Positions 1 to 7,469 of a stretch of 64,000 nt of DNA are shown in pieces (positions within the stretch are counted from its first letter, which is position 1; every line of letters begins with the position of its first letter). This DNA comes from JAIROC01 sp031553535 (GTDB lineage Bacteria > Bacteroidota > Bacteroidia > Bacteroidales > WCHB1-69). The notes beneath the pieces were generated by a model. The model worked only from the letters and a program-made list of their open reading frames with translations, had not been told where the DNA came from and did no database searches. A program made the position numbers and the translations under genes. Where the stretch lies: positions 50,486 through 114,485 of the forward strand of contig JAVBLM010000016.1 of NCBI GenBank assembly GCA_031553535.1, in the 5' to 3' direction.

Positions 1-2024
1 AAGACCCCTATATGCAAGCAATTCCTGAAGCATACCCTACGAATGATTTTGATAAAAAGAAGTTAAACTCCAAAGAGTTTGAGGCAATCATTTCCTCACT
101 GATGGATGCAACATCCAAATATATAAAACTTACGTATTCATCATTTTCCGAAGAAGCATTGTTTGCATTGAAAAATATGAATAACCGGATTTTCTTTATT
201 AACTTTATCATCTCAAACCTGCAAACCAGCACGGAAGAAAAACAACGGATATTGGAGATTCCCGACATTTTGGATCGTGCGACAGCTGTATTGGTAGAAC
301 AAACCAAAGCACTGCAAATGGCACAACTAAAGGCTCAAATCCAACAGAAAACAAAGGTTGAGATCGACAAACAACAAAAGGAATTCTTTCTGAATCAACA
401 AATGAAAACCATTCAGGAAGAATTAGGGAATACCGGTGTTGATCAAATAATTGAAGAGTTAAAAGCAAAGGCAGCAAGGAAAAAATGGGATGAAAAGACA
501 AAAACATACTTTGATAAGGAATTGCAAAAACTGCAACGAACGCATCAAATGTCCCCGGACTTCACCACCCAACTCAACTATCTGGATTTGATGGTTGACT
601 TACCATGGAATGAATATACAAAGGATAATTTAGAACTGAAAAAAGTACAACAGATACTGGATGAAGATCATTTCGGATTGGAAAAGATCAAAGAGCGCAT
701 TGTTGAATATCTTGCCGTACTTAAGCTAAAGGGGGATATGAAATCACCCATATTATGCTTTGTAGGGCCTCCGGGGGTAGGAAAAACATCATTGGGAAAA
801 TCCATTGCACGTGCAATGAACCGGCAATACATCAGAATGTCTTTAGGTGGAGTCAGGGATGAATCTGAAATCCGTGGGCATCGAAAAACCTATATCGGCG
901 CCATGCCGGGACGTATTATCCAAAATATACGGAAAGCAAATTCGGCAAATCCCGTATTTGTCCTTGATGAGATAGACAAATTGTCCGGGATGAATGTTCA
1001 AGGCGACCCTTCGGCTGCCATGCTGGAAGTTCTTGACCCCGAACAAAACACAACATTCTACGATAATTATCTGGAGACCACTTTCGATCTGTCCCATGTC
1101 ATGTTTATTGCAACTGCCAATACGCTTAATACAATCCATCCTGCCTTGATTGACAGAATGGAAGTAATAGAATTGAGCAGTTATCTGATAGAAGAAAAAA
1201 TAAGCATTGCTAAGCAACACCTTATTCCCCGCCAGATTACAGAACACGGGTTAAAAGCAAAAGATATTTCTTTTTCCGATGATATCATTCAAAATATAAT
1301 TACCGATTATACCCGCGAAGCAGGAGTACGTGTGCTGGAAAAACAATTATCGAAATTAATACGTCACCGCGCGTTTCAAATTGTTAATGGCGATAAAATA
1401 TCCAAGGCAGTAAAAAAAGAAGACCTGGCAAATGTATTGGGTATTCCTCTTTTCAAACGTGAAAGCGAACTGAAAGATAACACGATCGGCGTTGCTATCG
1501 GCCTGGCATGGACCCCTGTAGGTGGAGAAATCCTTTTTGTGGAAACTGCCGTATCGGAAGGAAAAGGAAACCTGATACTTACCGGCAACCTGGGTGATGT
1601 AATGAAAGAATCGGCAACCATAGCTTATGAATATTTAAAGATTCATGCCAATGATTTTGGTCTGGACATTAAAGACATCCAAAATAAAGATGTATTCATT
1701 CATATACCGGAAGGGGCAACTCCAAAAGACGGCCCATCGGCAGGGATCACACTCTTAACGGCGTTGCTGTCCACATTTACAAAAAAACCAATACGCCCGA
1801 ATCTGGCTATGACCGGGGAAATAACCCTCAGGGGAAAGATAACACCTGTAGGAGGAATAAAAGAAAAGATACTGGCAGCTAAGAGAGCGAATATTACAAC
1901 TATTGTTCTGCCGAAGGCAAACCAGAATGACATAGCCGATATAGAACAGGAATATGTAAAGGGGATCGATTTTCATTATTTCGAAAACATGTCGGATGCA
2001 TTGAAATTCAATTTTAAAATGTAA
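1..2024 (+). CDS. lon: ATP-dependent protease Lon (5' end outside window)
   Basis: Lon is a cytosolic AAA+ serine protease that unfolds and degrades damaged and regulatory proteins. The reading frame is open to the left edge, so the native start lies upstream; about 670 residues are visible after the first in-window Met at 12, against roughly 800 for a full Lon. Counting from that Met, the order is: end of the N-terminal substrate domain and coiled coil (to about 190), AAA+ module with Walker A GPPGVGKTS near 252 and Walker B VFVLDEID near 315, then the protease domain with the nucleophile Ser in KDGPSAG near 575 and the catalytic Lys in GGIKEKILAAK near 617. All catalytic elements are intact. 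The stop codon lies 4 bases before the next ATG, which suggests co-transcription and possibly coupled translation with the secreted protease downstream. Confidence 0.97.
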   Translation, partial: DPYMQAIPEAYPTNDFDKKKLNSKEFEAIISSLMDATSKYIKLTYSSFSEEALFALKNMNNRIFFINFIISNLQTSTEEKQRILEIPDILDRATAVLVEQTKALQMAQLKAQIQQKTKVEIDKQQKEFFLNQQMKTIQEELGNTGVDQIIEELKAKAARKKWDEKTKTYFDKELQKLQRTHQMSPDFTTQLNYLDLMVDLPWNEYTKDNLELKKVQQILDEDHFGLEKIKERIVEYLAVLKLKGDMKSPILCFVGPPGVGKTSLGKSIARAMNRQYIRMSLGGVRDESEIRGHRKTYIGAMPGRIIQNIRKANSANPVFVLDEIDKLSGMNVQGDPSAAMLEVLDPEQNTTFYDNYLETTFDLSHVMFIATANTLNTIHPALIDRMEVIELSSYLIEEKISIAKQHLIPRQITEHGLKAKDISFSDDIIQNIITDYTREAGVRVLEKQLSKLIRHRAFQIVNGDKISKAVKKEDLANVLGIPLFKRESELKDNTIGVAIGLAWTPVGGEILFVETAVSEGKGNLILTGNLGDVMKESATIAYEYLKIHANDFGLDIKDIQNKDVFIHIPEGATPKDGPSAGITLLTALLSTFTKKPIRPNLAMTGEITLRGKITPVGGIKEKILAAKRANITTIVLPKANQNDIADIEQEYVKGIDFHYFENMSDALKFNFKM

Positions 2025-2028
2025 TGAG

Positions 2029-3684
2029 ATGTTCCGCCTTCGAAAAATTGTGCTATTGTTACTGCTCTTTCCTTGGGGATATGAAACAATAGCACAATCC
2101 TTAACGGAATATGTCATCGTCTTTACCGATAAACCGCATTATACGGATTATACTCCTTCTTCATTTCTGTCCCAACGGGCAATAGAACGGCGTCAACGGT
2201 ACAATATTCCCATAACGAAGGAAGATTATCCTGTTGACAGCACATACATCAATCATATAATGCAACTGGATACATCCATTGAACTGATCAGCAAGTCAAA
2301 GTGGATGAATTATATTGTCGTTTCCTGTGACACCTCTTTATCCGGGGAAATTCAACAGCTAACATTTGTAAAACAGATATCCCCATTACACCTGGTTAAT
2401 TATGATACCCTGCTTGGCGGACGGCATTTTTCTGAAATCACTCCCCTATACATTCCCCGAATCTCTGCGACAAATAACGATGAAATGGTTGACACAACAA
2501 TATACGGGGATATGTATCAACAAATAAAAACCCATAACGGACACTTATTGCATCATGCCGGTTATCAGGGTGAGGGAATGCTCATTGCACTGCTGGATTG
2601 CGGCTATGAAGGAATTTACACCCTGCCCTCTTTCAGTAATTTACTCGAAGAAAACCGTCTGATAGGTAATTATGATTTTGTACGGGAAGGATATGATATG
2701 TTCAGCAATAATAGCCATGGGATGCATGTTTTATCTATTATGGCAAGCTATATTCCATATACGGCTATCGGGACAGCACCCAAAGCAACGTATGTAATCA
2801 TGAAAACAGAAGCAAATTCTTATGAACAAATTGTAGAAGAATATTTTCTGGTAGAAGGTTTGGAACGCGCAGACAGCATTGGTGCGGATGTAATAAATAT
2901 ATCCCTGGGCTATACAACATTCAATGACACAACTGCAAACCATACTTTTTCAGATTTGGACGGATTGCACAGTGTGGCTTCCATTGCGGCCTCTCTCTCA
3001 ATAAATAAAGGAATTGTTGTATCCAACTCTGCCGGAAACGAAGGGGATAAACCCTGGAAATACATCAGCATACCATCAGATGCATACAATGTATTATGTG
3101 TAGCGGCAGTCAATAGCAAAGGAGGGGTCGCAAGTTTCAGCTCCAGAGGCAGTGCTTCATTTGACAGGGTAAAACCCACCATCGCTTCGGTAGGATGGGA
3201 TACGTACATACAAAGAAATGACGGAAGTATATCTCCGGGAAACGGAACCTCCTTTTCGTCCCCTGTGAATGCAGGATTGATAGCCTGTTTACGTCAGGCA
3301 TATCCTCAAAAAACAAGTTTTGAAATCATCAGGGCAATCATGCAAAGCTGCAATCATGTATTCCTCCATGATACGGTAACCGGATACGGAGTACCGGATT
3401 ATTGGACGGCATACCGGATTCTGGAATCTGCTGATCTTTTCGAAGAGGAAATATTGGCTGTTTTCCCCAATCCGGTGCAATCTACTCTTACGATTAAGGC
3501 GTATTATCCTTACAGACTTTTTCATGTGGAAATTATAGACACGATGGGGAAGATATTGTCTTCGGCTTCATACAATGGCAACGACCAGATATATATTGAC
3601 TTTTCAACACTAGCGGGAGGCGTTTATATCCTGAGGATAGATACCGGAGAAGAAACGATAACAAAAAAGGTGATCAAAAGCTGA
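2029..3684 (+). CDS. Secreted subtilisin-like (S8) serine protease with T9SS sorting domain
   Basis: The 551-residue protein starts with a signal peptide ending near AQS (about residue 24). The S8 catalytic triad is visible: Asp190 in LLDCGYEG, His230 in NNSHGMHV and Ser408 in GNGTSFSSP. The oxyanion-hole Asn is probably in SNSAGNEGD. The last 80 or so residues form a type A T9SS C-terminal domain beginning at VFPNPVQ and ending in KKVIKS, so the protein should cross the outer membrane by the type IX system and be released or anchored at the surface. Asp-Cys-Gly replaces the commoner Asp-Ser/Thr-Gly around the catalytic Asp. It starts 4 bases after lon. Exact substrates cannot be inferred. 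Confidence 0.93.
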   Translation: MFRLRKIVLLLLLFPWGYETIAQSLTEYVIVFTDKPHYTDYTPSSFLSQRAIERRQRYNIPITKEDYPVDSTYINHIMQLDTSIELISKSKWMNYIVVSCDTSLSGEIQQLTFVKQISPLHLVNYDTLLGGRHFSEITPLYIPRISATNNDEMVDTTIYGDMYQQIKTHNGHLLHHAGYQGEGMLIALLDCGYEGIYTLPSFSNLLEENRLIGNYDFVREGYDMFSNNSHGMHVLSIMASYIPYTAIGTAPKATYVIMKTEANSYEQIVEEYFLVEGLERADSIGADVINISLGYTTFNDTTANHTFSDLDGLHSVASIAASLSINKGIVVSNSAGNEGDKPWKYISIPSDAYNVLCVAAVNSKGGVASFSSRGSASFDRVKPTIASVGWDTYIQRNDGSISPGNGTSFSSPVNAGLIACLRQAYPQKTSFEIIRAIMQSCNHVFLHDTVTGYGVPDYWTAYRILESADLFEEEILAVFPNPVQSTLTIKAYYPYRLFHVEIIDTMGKILSSASYNGNDQIYIDFSTLAGGVYILRIDTGEETITKKVIKS

Positions 3685-3787
3685 CGAATACCGGATAATG
3701 GCGCATTTTTGTTTTATTGCTAAACAAGCAGTAATACACCCTGACCAAGTTCTAATTTATGAACTTGTATAATTTTTATTCATAGAA

Positions 3788-4240
3788 GTTGTCAAAAATT
3801 GAGATAAAGTGGATAGAGATTACCCCACTACGCTTTGATACACTCACCTGCTTCGCCTTCGGATACTTCATCATTCCTCCTCACAATGGCGAAAGTACGT
3901 CATTGCGGACTTGATCCGCAATCCCCTTAAAAGAAAGGGGATGCTGAAACAAGTTCAGCATGACGGCAATATGTCAGTTAAGAGCGAGGTATGGTCTCTG
4001 TCATTGGTAGTATTTATTAAAGGTTCACACAAAAGGAAATGACAGCAACTGAAAAGAAAAAGCGCTCTTTTGTCAGGGATTGCCACGTCGTTCGTGCCTC
4101 ACTCCTCGCAATGACGTAATATGTTGGTTAAGAGCGTCATTGCGAGGCACGAAGCAATCTCTGTCATTGGTAACGGCGTGGCACCCGAAGGCGAAGCAGG
4201 TGAGTGTATCAAAACATAGTGAAAAATCCTCTGTCATTGG
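3788..4240. repeat. Dispersed palindromic element, copy 1
   Basis: This is a member of the main dispersed repeat family of the window. It contains the modules shared with the other copies: a GATACACTCACCTGCTTCGCC block near 3836 that recurs inverted near 4190-4213, a hairpin around GATGCTGAAACAAGTTCAGC near 3940, a GCGGACTTGATCCGC-type hairpin near 3905, and a CATTGCGAGGCACGAAGCAA block near 4138. The right end lacks a clear match to the left terminal repeat seen in better copies. Confidence 0.75.
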
Positions 4241-4289
4241 AATGATAGTATGAATCCATCTTACAATAATATGACTTCAGGGCATAGGT

Positions 4290-4670
4290 TTATTACTCCA
4301 AGTAATGTAAATATGATTTAGAAACATTATTCTATTACTGCAAGAAATACAAATACGACATTAGAGCATCACTCTATTACTACAAGCAACATAAGCATAA
4401 CATTGGAACATCATTCTATTACTACATACAATATAAACATAATATCGGAACATAATTCCATTACTACATACAATATAAACATAACATTGGAGCATAATTT
4501 TATTACTACATACAACATAAACGTAACATTGTAGCATCATTCTATTACTACATACAACATAGATATGACATTTGAACATAATTCTATTACTACAAGTCAT
4601 ACAAACATGACTTTCAAATATAGATTTATTACTACAACTAATAAAAGTACAGCTTCGGAACATAAAAATT
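4290..4670. repeat. 42-bp tandem array 1 (nine units)
   Basis: The anchor CTATTACT (or a one-base variant) occurs at 4290, 4332, 4374, 4416, 4458, 4500, 4542, 4584 and 4626, which is exactly 42 bases apart every time. Units are A+T-rich and differ at several positions. There are no spacers between units, so this is not a CRISPR array. It ends about 60 bp before the promoter of the helix-turn-helix gene. Confidence 0.92.
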
Positions 4671-4725
4671 ATTACCTGAAGTATAAAAATCCATTATTAT
4701 TTTATATCATTCATATAAAATAAAT

Positions 4726-4733
4726 TATCTTTG
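4726..4733 (+). promoter_or_regulatory. Bacteroidota -7 box (TATCTTTG)
   Basis: This matches TAnnTTTG, the -7 element of the Bacteroidota primary sigma factor. It lies 42 bases before the ATG of the helix-turn-helix gene, leaving a short 5' leader. No strong -33 TTTG is visible. Confidence 0.6.
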
Positions 4734-4774
4734 CGGAAAATAATTCATTCATTAATATAAAAACAATTAATAGT

Positions 4775-5095
4775 ATGATAACAAATGAAGAAAAAATGCC
4801 TCATAATGGTTCTCTATTAAAAAAATACATCAGTAATTCCGAACAAACGATAACGGCATTGGCTAAAAAAATGGATTCTTCTCAATCGGTGATCTCGCGT
4901 CAATACAATACATCTTCCCTTCGGACACATGTCTGGTGGAGATTGGGAATAGCCATTAACCGTAATATTTTTGCCGAACTGGCAGAACATTTTCCTATTC
5001 AACATAAAACTAAACGGGAACAAGAACTTGAAGCCGAATTGAAGGATGTACGTAAAGAACTTGAAATCTACAAAAAAATTATGGATAAAAAATAA
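4775..5095 (+). CDS. Small helix-turn-helix DNA-binding protein with coiled-coil tail
   Basis: The 106-residue protein has an N-terminal helix-turn-helix-like region (about residues 15-60, including ITALAKKMDSSQSVISRQY, which reads as a typical XRE-type recognition-helix arrangement). A charged coiled coil follows at about 78-106 (KREQELEAELKDVRKELE), probably for dimerisation. It probably binds DNA as a small regulator; its target is unknown. A TAnnTTTG box precedes it and no co-directional gene follows. It sits directly beside a 42-bp tandem array, which makes binding to such repeats a speculative possibility. Confidence 0.7.
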   Translation: MITNEEKMPHNGSLLKKYISNSEQTITALAKKMDSSQSVISRQYNTSSLRTHVWWRLGIAINRNIFAELAEHFPIQHKTKREQELEAELKDVRKELEIYKKIMDKK

Positions 5096-5174
5096 GAAAA
5101 AGACTCTACCTGCACATTTGTCCGGGGTGACCATGCTATATCAAAACATAAAGCAAATCTATCTTATTTGCTTA

Positions 5175-5732
5175 TTATTGAAAAGATACTCCGGAGGCTG
5201 ATATCATTCCCATAATACTCATGGCAATGACAAGTATTACCATAATGATTGAAATCACAGTAATATATTTCTTTTCTAACTTATACCAGAGAAGCAGAAT
5301 TCCGGTAAATAAAGATACATACAAAATTGCTTCCGGAATTCCCAATAAATGATATTTAAGGGGTAGTATGGTATAAATATATCCGTCGAAGGAGCCGGGT
5401 GTCGGCCCGATAGTTGAGATAAAAGAAAGTCCTAATACAAGCCATAACAGTTTAAGAAAACCATTCTTTTGAAAAATAAAACTTCGTATCGGCAATAACA
5501 CCAAGGCTATAATCAACCCTCTGAAAATTTGTAGTCCGGGCCCTAAGGCAACCCAGGGAGAATCTGTCGGACGCATCAATAAGGATAAAGATTCCGAAGA
5601 ATAATGATTTTTATAATCCATAAAAACAAGGGCAAATATTCCTGCTATAAAATAGGCAATAACATGGGCTGCAGATACTCTCCATATAAATGTTGCTGCT
5701 AAATGACTTTTTTGTTCTGTTTCCCTAGACAT
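5175..5732 (-). CDS. Integral membrane protein of unknown function
   Basis: The 185-residue protein has about five hydrophobic membrane segments (roughly residues 15-37, 65-83, 92-108, 125-147 and 153-178) and a conserved-looking loop TIGPTPGSFDGYIY between the third and fourth. No catalytic or transport motif is recognised. A minus-strand CAAAnnTA box (complement of TAnnTTTG) at 5755-5762 is a plausible promoter, so it is probably a single-gene unit. Confidence 0.6.
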   Translation of the reverse strand: MSRETEQKSHLAATFIWRVSAAHVIAYFIAGIFALVFMDYKNHYSSESLSLLMRPTDSPWVALGPGLQIFRGLIIALVLLPIRSFIFQKNGFLKLLWLVLGLSFISTIGPTPGSFDGYIYTILPLKYHLLGIPEAILYVSLFTGILLLWYKLEKKYITVISIIMVILVIAMSIMGMISASGVSFQ

Positions 5733-5754
5733 ATTTATTTATATTAAAGACTTA

Positions 5755-5762
5755 CAAAAGTA
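5755..5762 (-). promoter_or_regulatory. -7 box for the membrane protein gene
   Basis: CAAAAGTA on the plus strand reads TACTTTTG on the minus strand, a perfect TAnnTTTG box 23 bases upstream of the ATG at 5732. Confidence 0.5.
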
Positions 5763-5795
5763 ACATATTCTTTAATTAATTTTTATAAATTATTC

Positions 5796-6003
5796 AAATA
5801 AAACAAAGTCCGAAGGACTTAAATAGGCATAACCGCGGTGACCAACAGGAACCCGGGGATTACAATCCACATAGAAACAAGAACTCCGGAGTGGGTTCAA
5901 CTTATCATATTCAACCCACTCCGGGGTTGAGTTGTAGGAATTCCGCTCTCCCCGCACTTCGTACGGGGTTATGTATATTCAATCCCTGCGGGATTTCGCG
6001 CTT
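5796..6003. repeat. Palindrome-rich intergenic repeat, inverted partner of 7059-7137
   Basis: The gap 5733-6173 holds no gene. It carries stacked hairpins: GTCCGAAGGAC near 5808; a 12-bp perfect stem, 5886-5897 with 5913-5924 (CCGGAGTGGGTT and its complement); CCCCGCACTTCGTACGGGG near 5960; and AATCCCTGCGGGATT near 5980. The start (AAAACAAAGTCCGAAGGACT) and the part ending in ACGGGGTTATGTATATTCAA recur in opposite orientation at 7059-7137, on the other side of the ZIP gene. Confidence 0.75.
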
Positions 6004-6173
6004 CATATAATAAACTCTTTCATTAAATTTTTAACAACCTCTTACATAAATTACAGGAAGTTATAAAAATAGTGGTTCTTGATAAATTAATTATAAATTA
6101 TAAATAGTTTTTCTGCTTTTTATCGATTTTATCTACTTTATCGGCTTTATCCGATTTAATTATTGAAAAGAAA

Positions 6174-6929
6174 TTAAACAATCTTACTTAAGGTAAAAGC
6201 AAGAAAGAAACCCAGAACAGTTACCAAAGCAACTCCCCTCCCCCCAAATTTAAAAGCTTCGGGAATCATCGTATCGCAAAGCATGGCTAAAATTGCACCG
6301 GAAGCAAAAGCCATGATAGAAGAATGTATCATCGGATCGGCATGTCCTAAAAAAGCATATCCTCCCATGGAAGATAATATTGTAACAATCAATGTTATTA
6401 TCCACATTAACAAAATCGACCGGGTGGAAATTCCGGCCATTTTCATTCCTACAGTTCCCGACATCCCTTCCGGTAAGTTACTCAAAAAAACGGCAAGAAT
6501 AAAGACCAGCCCTGTTGTTCCCCCAACAGCCACAGAAGCGCCTACTACAAAGGATTCCGGTATCCCGTCTAATAACGTTCCCAATAGAATAGCGGTTCCG
6601 GAATTATCCTGCTGCTTGACATTCTTCTCATTTTCAGAAACACCATGTGCTCTTTTTCTAAATTGGCCTCCATGCGTATCAATAAGATAATCTCCCAAGA
6701 CAAAAACCAGCGCTCCCCCAACAAAACTAAGCCCGATAAGTAAAGGATCCGGACTCTTTTCGAAAGCATCACTCATCAAATCAATAGAAAGCGCAGATAT
6801 CAAGACTCCCGCACCAAATGCCATACTGGTTGCTATCAATTTATTATTAAGCTTTATATATAACCCGATTAATGCTCCGATTAAAACAGCAGAACCTGAA
6901 ATCAGTCCGAAGAAGGCAGCTTCTATCAT
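6174..6929 (-). CDS. ZIP-family divalent metal transporter
   Basis: This 251-residue inner-membrane protein has about eight transmembrane segments. The two ZIP metal-site helices are visible: TLLDGIPESFVVGA (Asp121, Glu125) and SNLPEGMSGT (Asn151, Glu154). A hydrophilic, His-containing loop lies at about 85-110 between segments three and four, as in the family. It should import zinc, iron or manganese; the exact metal cannot be read from sequence, and the His of the classic HNIPEG motif is Ser here. It stands alone, flanked by two inverted copies of an intergenic repeat. Confidence 0.87.
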   Translation of the reverse strand: MIEAAFFGLISGSAVLIGALIGLYIKLNNKLIATSMAFGAGVLISALSIDLMSDAFEKSPDPLLIGLSFVGGALVFVLGDYLIDTHGGQFRKRAHGVSENEKNVKQQDNSGTAILLGTLLDGIPESFVVGASVAVGGTTGLVFILAVFLSNLPEGMSGTVGMKMAGISTRSILLMWIITLIVTILSSMGGYAFLGHADPMIHSSIMAFASGAILAMLCDTMIPEAFKFGGRGVALVTVLGFFLAFTLSKIV

Positions 6930-7058
6930 AACCCAATATTAATAGTATTAAAATGTATAAATATATCTCCATGAGAGAACAATATAGTAATCGTTATGTT
7001 CACTTTCATAAAAGTAAAACCGGAAAGAACGGTGATTGCTAGAAATTAATCTTGAAAG

Positions 7059-7137
7059 GATTGAATATACATAACCCCGTATAAAGTGTGGGACAGACGA
7101 AGCTGTCGACTATTTAAGCCCTTCGGACTTTGTTTTA
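7059..7137. repeat. Short inverted copy of the 5796-6003 repeat
   Basis: The complement reads through AAAACAAAGTCCGAAGGGCT and ends ACGGGGTTATGTATATTCAA, matching both ends of the 5796-6003 element with the middle missing. A short internal hairpin (GACAGACGAAGCTGTC) is present. Confidence 0.65.
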
Positions 7138-7148
7138 ATAAAATTTAA

Positions 7149-7462
7149 ACAGTGAAATTGCCAAAAGTTGGCCTCAGAGATTATCCCACTGCGTTTCGAT
7201 GCTTTCGCTACACTTCGTGGCTCAGGTGCTTCGTTCCTCGCAATGACGCTCTTAACCAACATATTGCCGTCATGCTGAACTTGTTTCAGCATCCCCCGCA
7301 TAAAAGCAATAAACAAGGGGGTTGCGGGCTTGACCCGCAACGACGGAACTTGCAATGACGCACTTCCGTCACTGTGAGGAGGAATGAGAAAGCGCCCGAA
7401 CGAAGCTGGTGAGTGCGTCAAAACACAGTGGGATAATCTCTGAGGCCAACTTTTGACAACTT
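7149..7462. repeat. MITE-like dispersed element with 30-bp perfect terminal inverted repeats, copy 2
   Basis: This is the clearest member of the family. Bases 7162-7191 and 7426-7455 are perfect inverted copies of each other over 30 bp (starting CAAAAGTTGGCCTCAGAG). The inside holds the GCTTTCGCTACACTTCGTGG block, a TGCTGAACTTGTTTCAGCA hairpin near 7270 and a GCGGGCTTGACCCGC hairpin near 7323. There is no open reading frame for a transposase, so it would need help from elsewhere to move. The gap 6930-7469 holds no gene. Confidence 0.85.
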
Positions 7463-7469
7463 AAGTTAC

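Larger units (their letters stand above)
3685..4774. other. Gene-free gap filled with repeats
   Basis: No credible gene was found in these 1.1 kb. The left part (about 3785-4240) is a dispersed repeat element, the middle (about 4290-4668) is a 42-bp tandem array, and the right end carries the promoter of the helix-turn-helix gene. Reading frames over the array on the minus strand are 14-residue repeats created by the 42-bp period and are not taken as genes. Confidence 0.8.

Noticed and set aside
4361..4663. Minus-strand frame with a 14-residue Cys-rich repeat
   Set aside because: It lies wholly inside 42-bp array 1, has no ribosome-binding context, and its Cys pattern is dictated by the array.
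4290..4670. Possible CRISPR array
   Set aside because: Units are contiguous with no unique spacers, and no cas gene is present. The same applies to the arrays at 19079, 35416 and 51361.
6283..6690. Plus-strand 135-codon frame
   Set aside because: It is the antisense shadow of the ZIP transporter gene, which has clear family motifs.
7110..7421. Short frames with MLNLFQHP or KQVQHDGN-type peptides, here and at about 29853, 33241, 34433 and 37071
   Set aside because: They are translations of the dispersed element family and appear on both strands in many gaps.
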